DNA of 6,149 nt from an uncultured Bacilli bacterium (GCA_947588665.1 CANPYU010000074.1:1-6149); one strand, 5' to 3'; shown: positions 1 through 6,146, counted from the first letter of the stretch. Notes: a model not told the origin generated them from the sequence alone. Numbers and translations: made by a program.

Positions 1-2
1 AT

Positions 3-30
3 AAAAAAAGTCCAAATACATGGACTAAAA
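3..30 (-). terminator. Intrinsic terminator of the tRNA-Ser gene
   Basis: Read on the minus strand, AGTCCA (26-21) pairs perfectly with TGGACT (14-9) across a 6-nt loop and is followed at once by a run of seven T (8 to 2 region). It lies 8 bases beyond the encoded CCA end of the tRNA gene, the expected place for its Rho-independent terminator. On the plus strand the hairpin is followed by A residues and a mixed sequence, so the orientation is clear. Confidence 0.85.
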
Positions 31-38
31 TTCTTATA

Positions 39-131
39 TGGCGGAGCAGAGAGGATTTGAACCTCCGCGCCAGCATTCGCCGACCTAGATCCTTAGCAGG
101 GACCCCTCTTCAGCCTCTTGAGTACTACTCC
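39..131 (-). tRNA. tRNA-Ser, anticodon GCU
   Basis: The minus strand folds into a complete class II tRNA of 93 nt. The acceptor stem GGAGTAG (131-125) pairs with CTGCTCC (49-43), with one G-U pair, followed by discriminator G42 and an encoded CCA (41-39). The D stem is CTC/GAG. The anticodon stem is GGTCC/GGATC with loop CTGCTAA, placing anticodon GCT at 97-95. A long variable arm with its own stem (GTCGGC/GCTGGC) is typical of serine tRNAs. The T arm is GGAGG-TTCAAAT-CCTCT. GCU reads the AGU and AGC serine codons. The gene is flanked by its own promoter and terminator and appears to be transcribed alone within this window. Confidence 0.97.
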
Positions 132-150
132 AAAAAATATTTACTATTAA

Positions 151-180
151 AGTATAACACTAAAATAACTATTTAGTCAA
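151..180 (-). promoter_or_regulatory. Sigma-A-type promoter of tRNA-Ser
   Basis: On the minus strand TTGACT (180-175) and TATACT (156-151) are separated by 18 bp; each matches the vegetative consensus (TTGACA, TATAAT) at five of six positions. The -10 ends 19 bp before the mature tRNA 5' end at 131, leaving room for a short 5' leader. Strong housekeeping promoters of this kind are usual for tRNA genes. Confidence 0.8.
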
Positions 181-184
181 TAAT

Positions 185-224
185 TATATTGCTCTTTGTA
201 ACTTTTCTTATACTATTTTATTAA
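185..224 (+). promoter_or_regulatory. Possible promoter of the ger operon (weak)
   Basis: The operon promoter should lie in the 142-bp region divergent from the tRNA. TATACTA at 209-215 matches the -10 consensus of the forespore factor sigma-G (CATACTA) at six of seven positions, which would fit a ger operon. However, the -35 candidate at 185-190 (TATATT) is poor. A competing sigma-A-like reading is TTGTAA (196-201) and TATTAA (219-224) with a 17-bp spacer, only four of six each. In such AT-rich DNA either could arise by chance, so this marks a likely region and not a mapped promoter. Confidence 0.25.
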
Positions 225-261
225 AATGTATATAAATCCTTTTTTTACCAATAATAATTTT

Positions 262-267
262 AGGTGA
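262..267 (+). promoter_or_regulatory. Ribosome binding site fixing the TTG start of the ger A-subunit gene
   Basis: AGGTGA ends 6 bp before a TTG codon at 274. The reading frame has a stop (TGA at 265-267) just upstream, and the next in-frame ATG is codon 86, inside the conserved N-terminal domain. The TTG is therefore the only reasonable start. The same AGGTGA motif precedes the permease gene (2779-2784) and the phosphodiesterase gene (4407-4402, minus), which supports it as this genome's usual Shine-Dalgarno form. Confidence 0.8.
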
Positions 268-273
268 ATTATT

Positions 274-1704
274 TTGAAAAATAAAGTTATTAAAAGATTA
301 CAAGAAGAATTTAAAAATGTTCCAGATTTAACAATTAAAAAAATTAAATTATCTTTATTAGATACTGTTTATGTGGCATATTTAGAAACTATTTGTTCTA
401 GTGATCGAGTAAATGATTATATTTTAAAAAATTTAACTAATATTAGTAGAAATACTAAAAATAAAATTATTAATATTGATAGTATTTTACCGGGTCCTAA
501 TACAAAGGTTATTAATAATTATGATGAAATGGAATTTTATATTAATAATGGATTTGCCGTAATTATTAGAGATACTACAGCTTTAGCAATTGAAGTTAAA
601 GGTGATATTAATAGAAGTATTCCAACACCAGATTCAGAACCTGCAATAAATGGCCCTAAAGATGCTTTTAATGAAAATTATCAAATTAATATGGGATTAA
701 TTAAGAGAAGAATTAAAAGTAATACTCTTAAAACTGAAGAATTTTATGTTGGAAGAAAAACAAATACTAAAATTGGATTACTTTATATAGATGATATTGC
801 AGAAAATGATATTATAGAAAATATTAAATATAAAATTAAAAAAATAGATATTGATGGAATACTTGATTCTTCTACTTTAGGTCAATTAATATGTAAAGAA
901 GATAAAGTTCACTTCCCTACTTATGTTTTAACTGAAAGACCGGATAATGTTGCTAGAGCACTACTTGAGGGTAAGATTGCTATTTTAGTTGATACTTCCC
1001 CTTTTGTAATTATTATTCCAGCTTTTTTTGCCGATTTTATTAATCCGGGAGTTGATCATTATAATAAAAGCAATAATATTAATTTCTTAAAATTAGTTAG
1101 ACTTGCTTGTTTTTTCTTATCAATGACTGTACCCGCTATATATATTGCTTTAGTTAATTATAATCAAGAGACAATCCCTACTTCTTTATTGGTTAGTTTT
1201 TCGATCCAGCGTGATGGAGTGCCTTTCCCCGCGATTGTAGAAGCAGTAATAATGCTTTTTGTATGTGAAATGTTAAGAGAAAGTGATCTTAGATTTCCAA
1301 ATTCTTATGGGAGTGCTATATCAATATTAGGAGCCTTAGTTTTAGGAGATGCTGCAGTATCCGCGGGAATAGTCTCCCCCATAATGATTATTGTTATTGC
1401 CCTTACTTTTATGGCTAGTTTAATATTTACAGAAGCAGAAGTATCTAGTGCTCTTAGATTTATGCGATTTATTTTTATTATTTTAGCTTCTTTTTATGGG
1501 ATTTTAGGTTTAGTATTTGGGTTATTATTCTTCTTAATTAAAATAAATGATGTTAAAACTTTTGGTAAACCATATTTTTATCCAATTATGCCTTTTGATA
1601 AAGATTATTTATTTAAATCTATACTTAAAAGGCCAACTAAAAAAGATACTAAAAGAAGTAAAATGCTTACAAATAAAAATATTATTAAACAAGGAGAAAA
1701 CTAA
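274..1704 (+). CDS. GerA-family spore germination receptor, A subunit
   Basis: This 476-residue protein is a membrane subunit of a GerA-type nutrient germinant receptor, which acts in the inner membrane of the dormant spore. The N-terminal soluble domain (about 1-235) shows family signatures: EPAINGPKDAF (122-132), a Lys-Arg-Arg-Ile stretch at 144-147 and TERPDNVARALLEGK (220-234). The membrane part has hydrophobic segments near 235-255, 272-295, 320-335, 345-385 and 396-423. It includes the family-typical LRFPNSYGSAIS and LGDAAVSAGIVSP blocks (339-369). The C-terminal tail is short and basic. Length is normal for the family. It starts with TTG at 274, supported by AGGTGA at 262-267. The gene leads a three-gene A-C-B operon and ends in TAATG, so its stop shares one base with the next start. 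The order matches Bacillus gerK, but the germinant and exact paralogue cannot be told from sequence. Confidence 0.96.
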   Translation: MKNKVIKRLQEEFKNVPDLTIKKIKLSLLDTVYVAYLETICSSDRVNDYILKNLTNISRNTKNKIINIDSILPGPNTKVINNYDEMEFYINNGFAVIIRDTTALAIEVKGDINRSIPTPDSEPAINGPKDAFNENYQINMGLIKRRIKSNTLKTEEFYVGRKTNTKIGLLYIDDIAENDIIENIKYKIKKIDIDGILDSSTLGQLICKEDKVHFPTYVLTERPDNVARALLEGKIAILVDTSPFVIIIPAFFADFINPGVDHYNKSNNINFLKLVRLACFFLSMTVPAIYIALVNYNQETIPTSLLVSFSIQRDGVPFPAIVEAVIMLFVCEMLRESDLRFPNSYGSAISILGALVLGDAAVSAGIVSPIMIIVIALTFMASLIFTEAEVSSALRFMRFIFIILASFYGILGLVFGLLFFLIKINDVKTFGKPYFYPIMPFDKDYLFKSILKRPTKKDTKRSKMLTNKNIIKQGEN

Positions 1705-2792
1705 TGAAAAAGTTATTATTTATTTTAATATTGCCTTTTATGTTAAGTGGTTGTTATGATTATAATGAACTTAATGATTTAGCTTTAATTGCAGGGATTG
1801 GAATAGATTATGATGAGGATATGTATAAAGTTACTTTTGAAATACTTAGTACTAAAAAATCAGGAGAACAATCGGGGGCTACATCTACTTATACAGTGAG
1901 TGCTAAAGGAAAAACTTTGACTGAGGCTTTTATGAATAATGGAAATAATATGGATAAAGTACCTTATTATGATCATGTAGAAATAGTTATTATTAGTGAA
2001 GAAGTAGCTAAAAAACATTTAGAAGATGTTTCAGAATATATTATTAGAAGTTCTAAATTTAGAAATGAAGTATATTTAACTATTAGTAAAGATAAAAGTG
2101 CTGAAGATATTTTAAAAGCTACTAGTAAAGAAAAACCGGTTGCAAGTACTTTTATGGTAGATTTACTGGAGCATAGTAATAATTCTTCTAGTGCAGGTTA
2201 TTATACTCCTTTTACAAAATTTTTGAATAAAACGTTAACTCATGGTGAAGATGGGATGGCTTCAGTTTTTACTCTTAAAGATAAAGATATAATTTTAAAT
2301 GGTTTAGGTATTTTTAAAGATTTTAAATTAGTATATATCTTTAATGATGATGAGGCCGCAATAGTTAATTTACTTAATAATTTTAATCCTAATACTATTT
2401 TATTTACTAAATCTTGTGATAATAATAATAATAATAATAAAACTGTTCTTAGTATATATGATTCAAAAATAAAAATAGAAGCGATGGATAATAAAATTAA
2501 AATTAGTGGAACTTTAAATGGAAGAATTAATGCAGATGCTTGTGGGTATAATTTTAGAGACGTAGATACATATGAGATTTTAGAAAAAGATTTTACAAAT
2601 ATTATTAGTAATAAAATGGATAATATAATTGATATTTTTAAAATGGAAGAGTCTAATGCTCTTAGTATAGGAAAAATTTATTATAATAAATATAGAAAAG
2701 AGAATTATTTATTGTGGACTCAGCAAGATTTTGTTTATGATTTAGATTTGAAAATAAATAAGAAAGGTTTAATATTTCAGGTGAAGAGATGA
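1704..2792 (+). CDS. Ger(x)C-family germination lipoprotein, C subunit
   Basis: This 362-residue lipoprotein is the C subunit of the germinant receptor and should be tethered to the outer face of the spore inner membrane. It has a short basic and hydrophobic leader ending in lipobox LSGC, with Cys17 as the predicted lipidated residue. The mature protein begins with the family signature YDYNELNDLALIAGIGIDYD (18-37), followed by the two-part Ger(x)C domain. The C-terminal block NALSIGKIYYNKYRKE (318-333), and the Lys-Lys-Gly near the end (353-355), fit the family's C-terminal domain. Both length and ends look complete. AAGGAG at 1691-1696, inside the 3' end of the A-subunit gene, serves the ATG at 1704. 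The coding regions overlap by 1 bp upstream and 4 bp downstream. An unusual run of six Asn (240-245) comes from an AAT repeat and falls between the two domains, probably in a linker. Confidence 0.95.
   Translation: MKKLLFILILPFMLSGCYDYNELNDLALIAGIGIDYDEDMYKVTFEILSTKKSGEQSGATSTYTVSAKGKTLTEAFMNNGNNMDKVPYYDHVEIVIISEEVAKKHLEDVSEYIIRSSKFRNEVYLTISKDKSAEDILKATSKEKPVASTFMVDLLEHSNNSSSAGYYTPFTKFLNKTLTHGEDGMASVFTLKDKDIILNGLGIFKDFKLVYIFNDDEAAIVNLLNNFNPNTILFTKSCDNNNNNNKTVLSIYDSKIKIEAMDNKIKISGTLNGRINADACGYNFRDVDTYEILEKDFTNIISNKMDNIIDIFKMEESNALSIGKIYYNKYRKENYLLWTQQDFVYDLDLKINKKGLIFQVKR
2421..2438 (+). repeat. In-frame AAT microsatellite encoding poly-Asn
   Basis: Six tandem AAT units lie inside the Ger(x)C gene and are read as Asn240-Asn245. 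They directly follow a GAT codon and precede AAA, so the AT-rich triplet run looks slightly longer by eye. Being a triplet repeat, a gain or loss of units would change the linker length without breaking the reading frame. Confidence 0.9.
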
Positions 2793-3808
2793 ATAAGAAT
2801 GCAAGTATTGTTTATTTTTTAACAAGAAGTTTCTTTTTAGGTTTTGGTATTTCTATGTTATTATACCAAAGTGGAAAAGATGTTTATTTTGGCGCTATTT
2901 TAGGGGTTTTACTAGGGTTAATTATTACTTATTTTTATAATAGTATAATTAGTAATAAAAAAGAAAAAGATTTAAAATACTTATATAAAAATAATAAAAT
3001 AATAGGTAGAATAGCACAAGTTTTAATGTTTCTCGCTAGTTATATAATACTTATATATTCTTTAATATTATATACAGTATTTGTTATTAGTTTTTTACTT
3101 ATTAATAGTCCGGTTTTATATGTTATTATCCCCTTTTTAATAATTGGCTTTTATTTAGCTTTTAAATCACTTAAAATTATTAGTAGAGTTGCTAGTATAT
3201 TATTGCCTATAAGTGTTATTTTTAGTATTATTTCTTTTTTAGGATTAGGTGGATTTTTTGAAGTAACTAATTTTTTACCAATTTTAACTAATAGTCCAAC
3301 AAGTTTTTTTAAAACAGCATTTTCTTTCGCAGGTATAAGTGTATTTCCAAATATTCTTACTTTACATTTTCATGATGATACTAAAAATAATATGAAAATT
3401 TATATTTTAGCTTCAATAATAATTATTATTACTTGTATATGTATTAATGGAGTTTTAGGACAAGCACTAACTCAAATATTTAGATTTCCAGAATATATGG
3501 TATTAAAACAATTACAGGCTTTTAAATTTATTGAAAAAGTAGAAAATATATTTTCTAATATTTGGATATTTGATTTATTTATAACTGTTGTAATGGCAAT
3601 ATATTCAATTAAAGAGTCTATTCCAACTAAAAATAATAAATTAATAACTGTTTTAATACTTGTAATAACTGTTTTTTTAATAAATAAGATATTTGTCTTT
3701 AATTATGTAAATGAATTAAAATTATATTATATTTTACCTTATTTAGCTTTATTTTTAAGTATTATGATAATTTTCCCTTTTAAATATTTAATAAAAAAAA
3801 CTAATTAA
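2789..3808 (+). CDS. GerB-family spore germination permease, B subunit
   Basis: This 339-residue integral membrane protein belongs to the GerB-type (GerAB/ArcD/ProY) branch of the amino acid permease superfamily and is the B subunit that binds germinant in related receptors. About ten hydrophobic segments can be seen: roughly 8-26, 32-54, 72-90, 91-107, 108-126, 132-157, 172-190, 203-224, 256-274, 284-302 and 311-335, with one of these probably re-entrant or merged. Family marks include EVTNFLPIL (158-166) and, late in the protein, FRFPEYMVLKQ followed by FIEKVENIF (231-255). It is somewhat shorter than the roughly 365 residues usual for the family and more divergent than the A subunit, mostly at the N-terminus. 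The ATG at 2789 sits in an ATGA overlap with the previous stop and has AGGTGA at 2779-2784. Its 3' end overlaps the convergent phosphodiesterase gene by 8 bp, and I see no terminator after it. Confidence 0.93.
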   Translation: MNKNASIVYFLTRSFFLGFGISMLLYQSGKDVYFGAILGVLLGLIITYFYNSIISNKKEKDLKYLYKNNKIIGRIAQVLMFLASYIILIYSLILYTVFVISFLLINSPVLYVIIPFLIIGFYLAFKSLKIISRVASILLPISVIFSIISFLGLGGFFEVTNFLPILTNSPTSFFKTAFSFAGISVFPNILTLHFHDDTKNNMKIYILASIIIIITCICINGVLGQALTQIFRFPEYMVLKQLQAFKFIEKVENIFSNIWIFDLFITVVMAIYSIKESIPTKNNKLITVLILVITVFLINKIFVFNYVNELKLYYILPYLALFLSIMIIFPFKYLIKKTN

Positions 3809-4397
3809 GTAATTTATCATCAATTATATAATAAACATCAGAATAAATAAATTTATCTTTTTTACTTAAAGCATAAAGAAATACTTCTATTTTTTTATCT
3901 TTAAAGTGAGAAATCATTAAAGGAGTTGTAACATCATAAATTAAACCAATAAAATCATAATTATAGTTAGTAGTACTATTTAAAACATAGTTTAAAACAC
4001 CAACTTTAAAGGAAACTCGATGAAATTTAGATATTACAGAATTAAAAAAACTCATTACATATAAATTTTTTTCTTGATATTTATTTAATAATTTACTAAA
4101 TTTATTAATATCAATATTAATATCTTTAATTTCTATTAAAATTATTTTATCAGTTGGGAGTTTTAAAACTTCTTCTAGCTTTATTACTCCTTTTTCTTTT
4201 AGTTCTTTATAAGAATATTTCCAAATAAATTTACCATTAATAACGGGATTATGATGAACTATAAATTCTTTATCTTTAGTTGTATATACATCTAATTCAA
4301 AGCCACAGTATTTAGGATTATTAATTGCTTCTAAAAATGCAGGAATGGTATTTTCTTTTTGAATTTTATTTACTACTCCACGATGGGCTATAAACAT
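3801..4397 (-). CDS. Glycerophosphodiester phosphodiesterase family protein (short)
   Basis: This 198-residue protein has a GDPD TIM-barrel pattern; the family hydrolyses glycerophosphodiesters to glycerol 3-phosphate and an alcohol, using a metal ion. Visible motifs are the catalytic His-Arg-Gly at 5-7, ENTIPAF (15-21), the metal-ligand pair Glu34/Asp36, VHHNP (47-51), LEEVL (74-78), the ligand Glu89 within EIK, and SFFN (116-119). The second catalytic His is usually followed by Asp; here the text is His48-His49-Asn50, so that Asp is absent. The protein is shorter than the common 230-250 residues, with several trimmed loops, and has no signal peptide or membrane anchor, so it is probably cytosolic. 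The start is supported by AAGAGGTGA at 4410-4402 and by the usual family opening just before HRG. The gene converges on the ger operon and shares its last 8 bp with it. The native substrate is unknown. Confidence 0.88.
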   Translation of the reverse strand: MFIAHRGVVNKIQKENTIPAFLEAINNPKYCGFELDVYTTKDKEFIVHHNPVINGKFIWKYSYKELKEKGVIKLEEVLKLPTDKIILIEIKDINIDINKFSKLLNKYQEKNLYVMSFFNSVISKFHRVSFKVGVLNYVLNSTTNYNYDFIGLIYDVTTPLMISHFKDKKIEVFLYALSKKDKFIYSDVYYIIDDKLLN

Positions 4398-4431
4398 ATA
4401 ATCACCTCTTAAATTATATGTTTTTTCTTTT

Positions 4432-4461
4432 AATATAGCATTATTTTTAAGTTACTAACAA
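4432..4461 (-). promoter_or_regulatory. Predicted promoter of the phosphodiesterase gene
   Basis: On the minus strand TTGTTA (4461-4456) and TATATT (4437-4432) are 18 bp apart, and a TG dinucleotide one base before the -10 (4440-4439) makes it an extended -10. Transcription would start near 4425, leaving a leader of about 28 nt that contains the AAGAGGTGA ribosome binding site. The -35 match is only four of six. The -35 is overlapped by one copy of a 9-bp palindrome (4451-4459), which suggests regulation. Confidence 0.55.
4451..4459. repeat. Palindromic repeat copy 2 (putative operator, promoter-proximal)
   Basis: GTTACTAAC on the plus strand (GTTAGTAAC on the minus) is a perfect 4+1+4 inverted repeat. 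It overlaps the predicted -35 hexamer of the phosphodiesterase gene and would be centred near -30, a normal position for a repressor site. An identical copy lies exactly 31 bp upstream. The regulator is unknown. Confidence 0.5.
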
Positions 4462-4481
4462 TTAAATTATAATTAATTTTA

Positions 4482-4490
4482 GTTACTAAC
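4482..4490. repeat. Palindromic repeat copy 1 (putative operator, distal)
   Basis: This is the second exact copy of GTTACTAAC, in the same orientation as the copy at 4451-4459 and 31 bp from it, close to three turns of B-DNA. The match extends to 11 bp (TGTTAGTAACT on the minus strand), and both are followed by AT-rich runs. It would be centred near -61 relative to the predicted start of transcription. Confidence 0.5.
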
Positions 4491-4521
4491 ATTTTATTTT
4501 TAAATAATAATTTTAGGCAAG

Positions 4522-4550
4522 GAAAAAGTCAGGTAAAAACCTGACTTAAT
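4522..4550 (-). terminator. Intrinsic terminator of the surface-protein gene
   Basis: On the minus strand AAGTCAGGT (4547-4539) pairs perfectly with ACCTGACTT (4534-4526) around a TTTT loop, and the stem runs straight into further T residues (4525-4523). It lies about 30 bp after the TAG stop of the surface-protein gene. The plus strand continues with AATTTGG, not a T run, so the terminator serves the minus strand and insulates the phosphodiesterase gene from upstream transcription. Confidence 0.85.
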
Positions 4551-4577
4551 TTGGTTATTGGTTTAATCTATTATTAT

Positions 4578-6146
4578 CTAAAATAATACTTTCTTAGTAG
4601 CAAATCCTAAAGCACCAAGACTTGAGATTGCTAGAGTAACATAGCTCATGATTCCATCATAAGTTTGTGGGTTCTTGCTTGGAGTATTATCCCCAGTACT
4701 TGAACCTGGTTTTTGTTCTTCTGTGTCTGTAGTACCATTAACTGGAGTTATAACTTTGTATTGTCCACTTTCTGTTACTTTATAACCTTCTTTAACTAAA
4801 ACTTTTAGAACATCTTCTGAATCTGTAAAAGAAGTTGAACCAATTGAAATAGTATCAGTAATTATTTTATTTAAATAACTACCACCAGTTAACATTCCTG
4901 CATGACCTTTAATGAAATCTTCATTTAAAGTACCAAATTCAATTGCAGGTAATTGTTTACCATCATTACCTTGAGCACTATTGAATGTACCACCATTAAT
5001 AGCATATGTAGCATTAGCATTATCGAGTTTTAATGCATAAGCTCCTGTTGAACTAGTAGTGAAAGTACCACCATTAATAGCTAATGAAGTTGCAGAATCT
5101 GCTCCAGCATTAACAACTAGTACACTTCCACTTTTTGCAGTAAATGTACCTGCGGTTTTAGCTATAGTAACTTTACCTGCATTAATATTCATTGCACGTC
5201 CAGCGTCAGCAGTAACATTACCACCATTAATATTCCATGTTGCTTTACCAGTAGCTTCTAAAGCATTATTACTTTTTGCAGTATATTCTCCACCACTAAT
5301 TGTAATATTTGCATTTGTAACTGTATTAGCAACGTTAACAACTTCTTTACCAGTAGTCATTGTAGCATTTAATGTGATATTAGAATTACTTGCCACATAT
5401 ATGCCTGTATCGCTAACATTAGCCCAATTGCCTTTAATTTCAACTGTAGAACCAGTTGCGTTATTGCTTATATTAACTGCTTTACCAGTTACTGAACTCC
5501 AAGTACCATCTAAAACAACTTTGGAATTAGCTCCATCAACTTTAACTGCATCATTTGCTCCTGCTTTGATAACATTTGTTCCAGAACCAACGTTTACAGT
5601 ACCACCATTTACATAAATTAATGCTGCTCCATATCCGCTAACTAGATCAATACTTACATTACCAGTAGTAGCAAATGTACCACCATTAGCAACAGTTATT
5701 AAACCATTGCTTGTCATATAATAGTTTAAAATCTTAGTAGCATCAATTTTACCTGCACCAACAATTGTTAGATTTCCATTTGCAGCTATGTCAAAACCTT
5801 TAGTAGAATCTGATTGAAATTCAATGTTATGACCATTTAAATAAACTTTAGCGGTAAAATCTATTGTTGGATTAGTGTAGGTAGCAGATGGACTAACATT
5901 TCTTAATAAGTAAATATCATTACTTGTTACTGCAGTTCCACCACTGCCTTCTTCTTTATTATCTCTTACACCTTCTAATGCTGCTTTAAATGTGCTAAAA
6001 CAATGAATAGTATTACCATCTTGAACATATGCTGCTTTTCCTTTACAAGTATCTTCAGGTGTTTGAGCAGCCTTAACATTACCAGCAAATCCGAAAGCAA
6101 ATCCAGATATAGCCATTAAACCTAATAACCTTTTAAGATTTTTCAT
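4578..6146 (-). CDS. Secreted beta-helix-like surface protein with NPQTY sorting signal
   Basis: I do not recognise a named gene; the product looks like a cell-wall-anchored adhesin-like protein. The 522 residues begin with a signal peptide (basic KNLKR, hydrophobic core, likely cleavage near Ala26/Ala27). A short N-terminal region with two Cys (34 and 49, possibly a disulfide) follows. Residues about 110-400 are rich in Gly, Ala, Thr, Asn and Val, with recurring turns of the form NGGT (154, 180, 358, 384) and variants SGGE (284) and NGGN (307), as in right-handed parallel beta-helices. Residues 420-466 (GGSYLN..., then VKEGYKVTESGQYKV) resemble the closing module of such proteins. A Thr/Ser/Pro-rich linker (470-491) leads to NPQTYD, a hydrophobic stretch (about 498-516) and Lys518-Lys519. 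The ATG lies 3 bp from the window edge, so the ribosome binding site is unseen and a longer N-terminus is possible. No catalytic motif is visible. GC is higher than in neighbouring genes. Confidence 0.85.
   Translation of the reverse strand: MKNLKRLLGLMAISGFAFGFAGNVKAAQTPEDTCKGKAAYVQDGNTIHCFSTFKAALEGVRDNKEEGSGGTAVTSNDIYLLRNVSPSATYTNPTIDFTAKVYLNGHNIEFQSDSTKGFDIAANGNLTIVGAGKIDATKILNYYMTSNGLITVANGGTFATTGNVSIDLVSGYGAALIYVNGGTVNVGSGTNVIKAGANDAVKVDGANSKVVLDGTWSSVTGKAVNISNNATGSTVEIKGNWANVSDTGIYVASNSNITLNATMTTGKEVVNVANTVTNANITISGGEYTAKSNNALEATGKATWNINGGNVTADAGRAMNINAGKVTIAKTAGTFTAKSGSVLVVNAGADSATSLAINGGTFTTSSTGAYALKLDNANATYAINGGTFNSAQGNDGKQLPAIEFGTLNEDFIKGHAGMLTGGSYLNKIITDTISIGSTSFTDSEDVLKVLVKEGYKVTESGQYKVITPVNGTTDTEEQKPGSSTGDNTPSKNPQTYDGIMSYVTLAISSLGALGFATKKVLF
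4581..4673 (-). other. C-terminal cell-wall sorting signal (NPQTY-hydrophobic-KK)
   Basis: This codes for residues 492-522 of the surface protein. NPQTY is followed by Asp-Gly, a hydrophobic segment of about 19 residues and a short basic tail (Thr-Lys-Lys-Val-Leu-Phe). The tripartite layout is that of a sortase substrate. The pentapeptide is not canonical LPXTG; it is closest to the class B NPQTN form, with Tyr in the last position. A sortase gene is not present in this window. Confidence 0.7.
4977..5699 (-). repeat. Degenerate beta-helix repeat region in the surface-protein gene
   Basis: This codes for residues 150-390, where NGG turns recur and are embedded in alternating Val/Ile/Thr/Asn strands. 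The pairs at 154/180 and 358/384 are each 26 residues apart. At DNA level two copies are still nearly identical: the same 17 bases occur at 4987-5003 and 5065-5081, 78 bp apart, encoding Ala-Ile-Asn-Gly-Gly-Thr. The others have diverged, so the repeats are mostly old. Confidence 0.7.

Noticed and set aside
39..131. tRNA-Ser as an integration site for a mobile element
   Set aside because: tRNA genes are common targets, but no integrase, no direct repeat of the tRNA 3' end and no phage-like gene appear in the window.
250..264. The 15-mer AATAATAATTTTAGG shared with 4504-4518
   Set aside because: It is low-complexity AT sequence ending in part of a ribosome binding site in one case; no further similarity flanks either copy.
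1547..1759. Open frame of 70 codons spanning the junction of the A- and C-subunit genes
   Set aside because: It is an out-of-frame shadow of two strongly conserved genes, with Ile/Leu/Lys-rich text typical of AT-rich DNA.
3791..3800. Run of eight T just after the GDPD stop on the minus strand
   Set aside because: No stable hairpin precedes it; only short A/T stems can be drawn, and the run is also the Lys-rich end of the permease gene.
3870..3902. Possible plus-strand terminator for the ger operon (AGAA-ATAC-TTCT followed by seven T)
   Set aside because: The stem is only 4 bp and AT-rich, and it lies inside the GDPD coding region; too weak to call.
5059..5616. Open frame of 185 codons on the plus strand, opposite the surface-protein gene
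   Set aside because: It is fully antisense to a well-supported gene. Its Pro/Leu/Val/Ala-rich product is what the complement of Gly/Asn/Thr-rich repeats gives, and it lacks a family signature or a convincing ribosome binding site.
4977..5699. CRISPR-like or tandem DNA repeat array in the surface gene
   Set aside because: The repeated ACCACCATT elements are unevenly spaced, diverged and explained by protein-level NGG turns in a single open frame.
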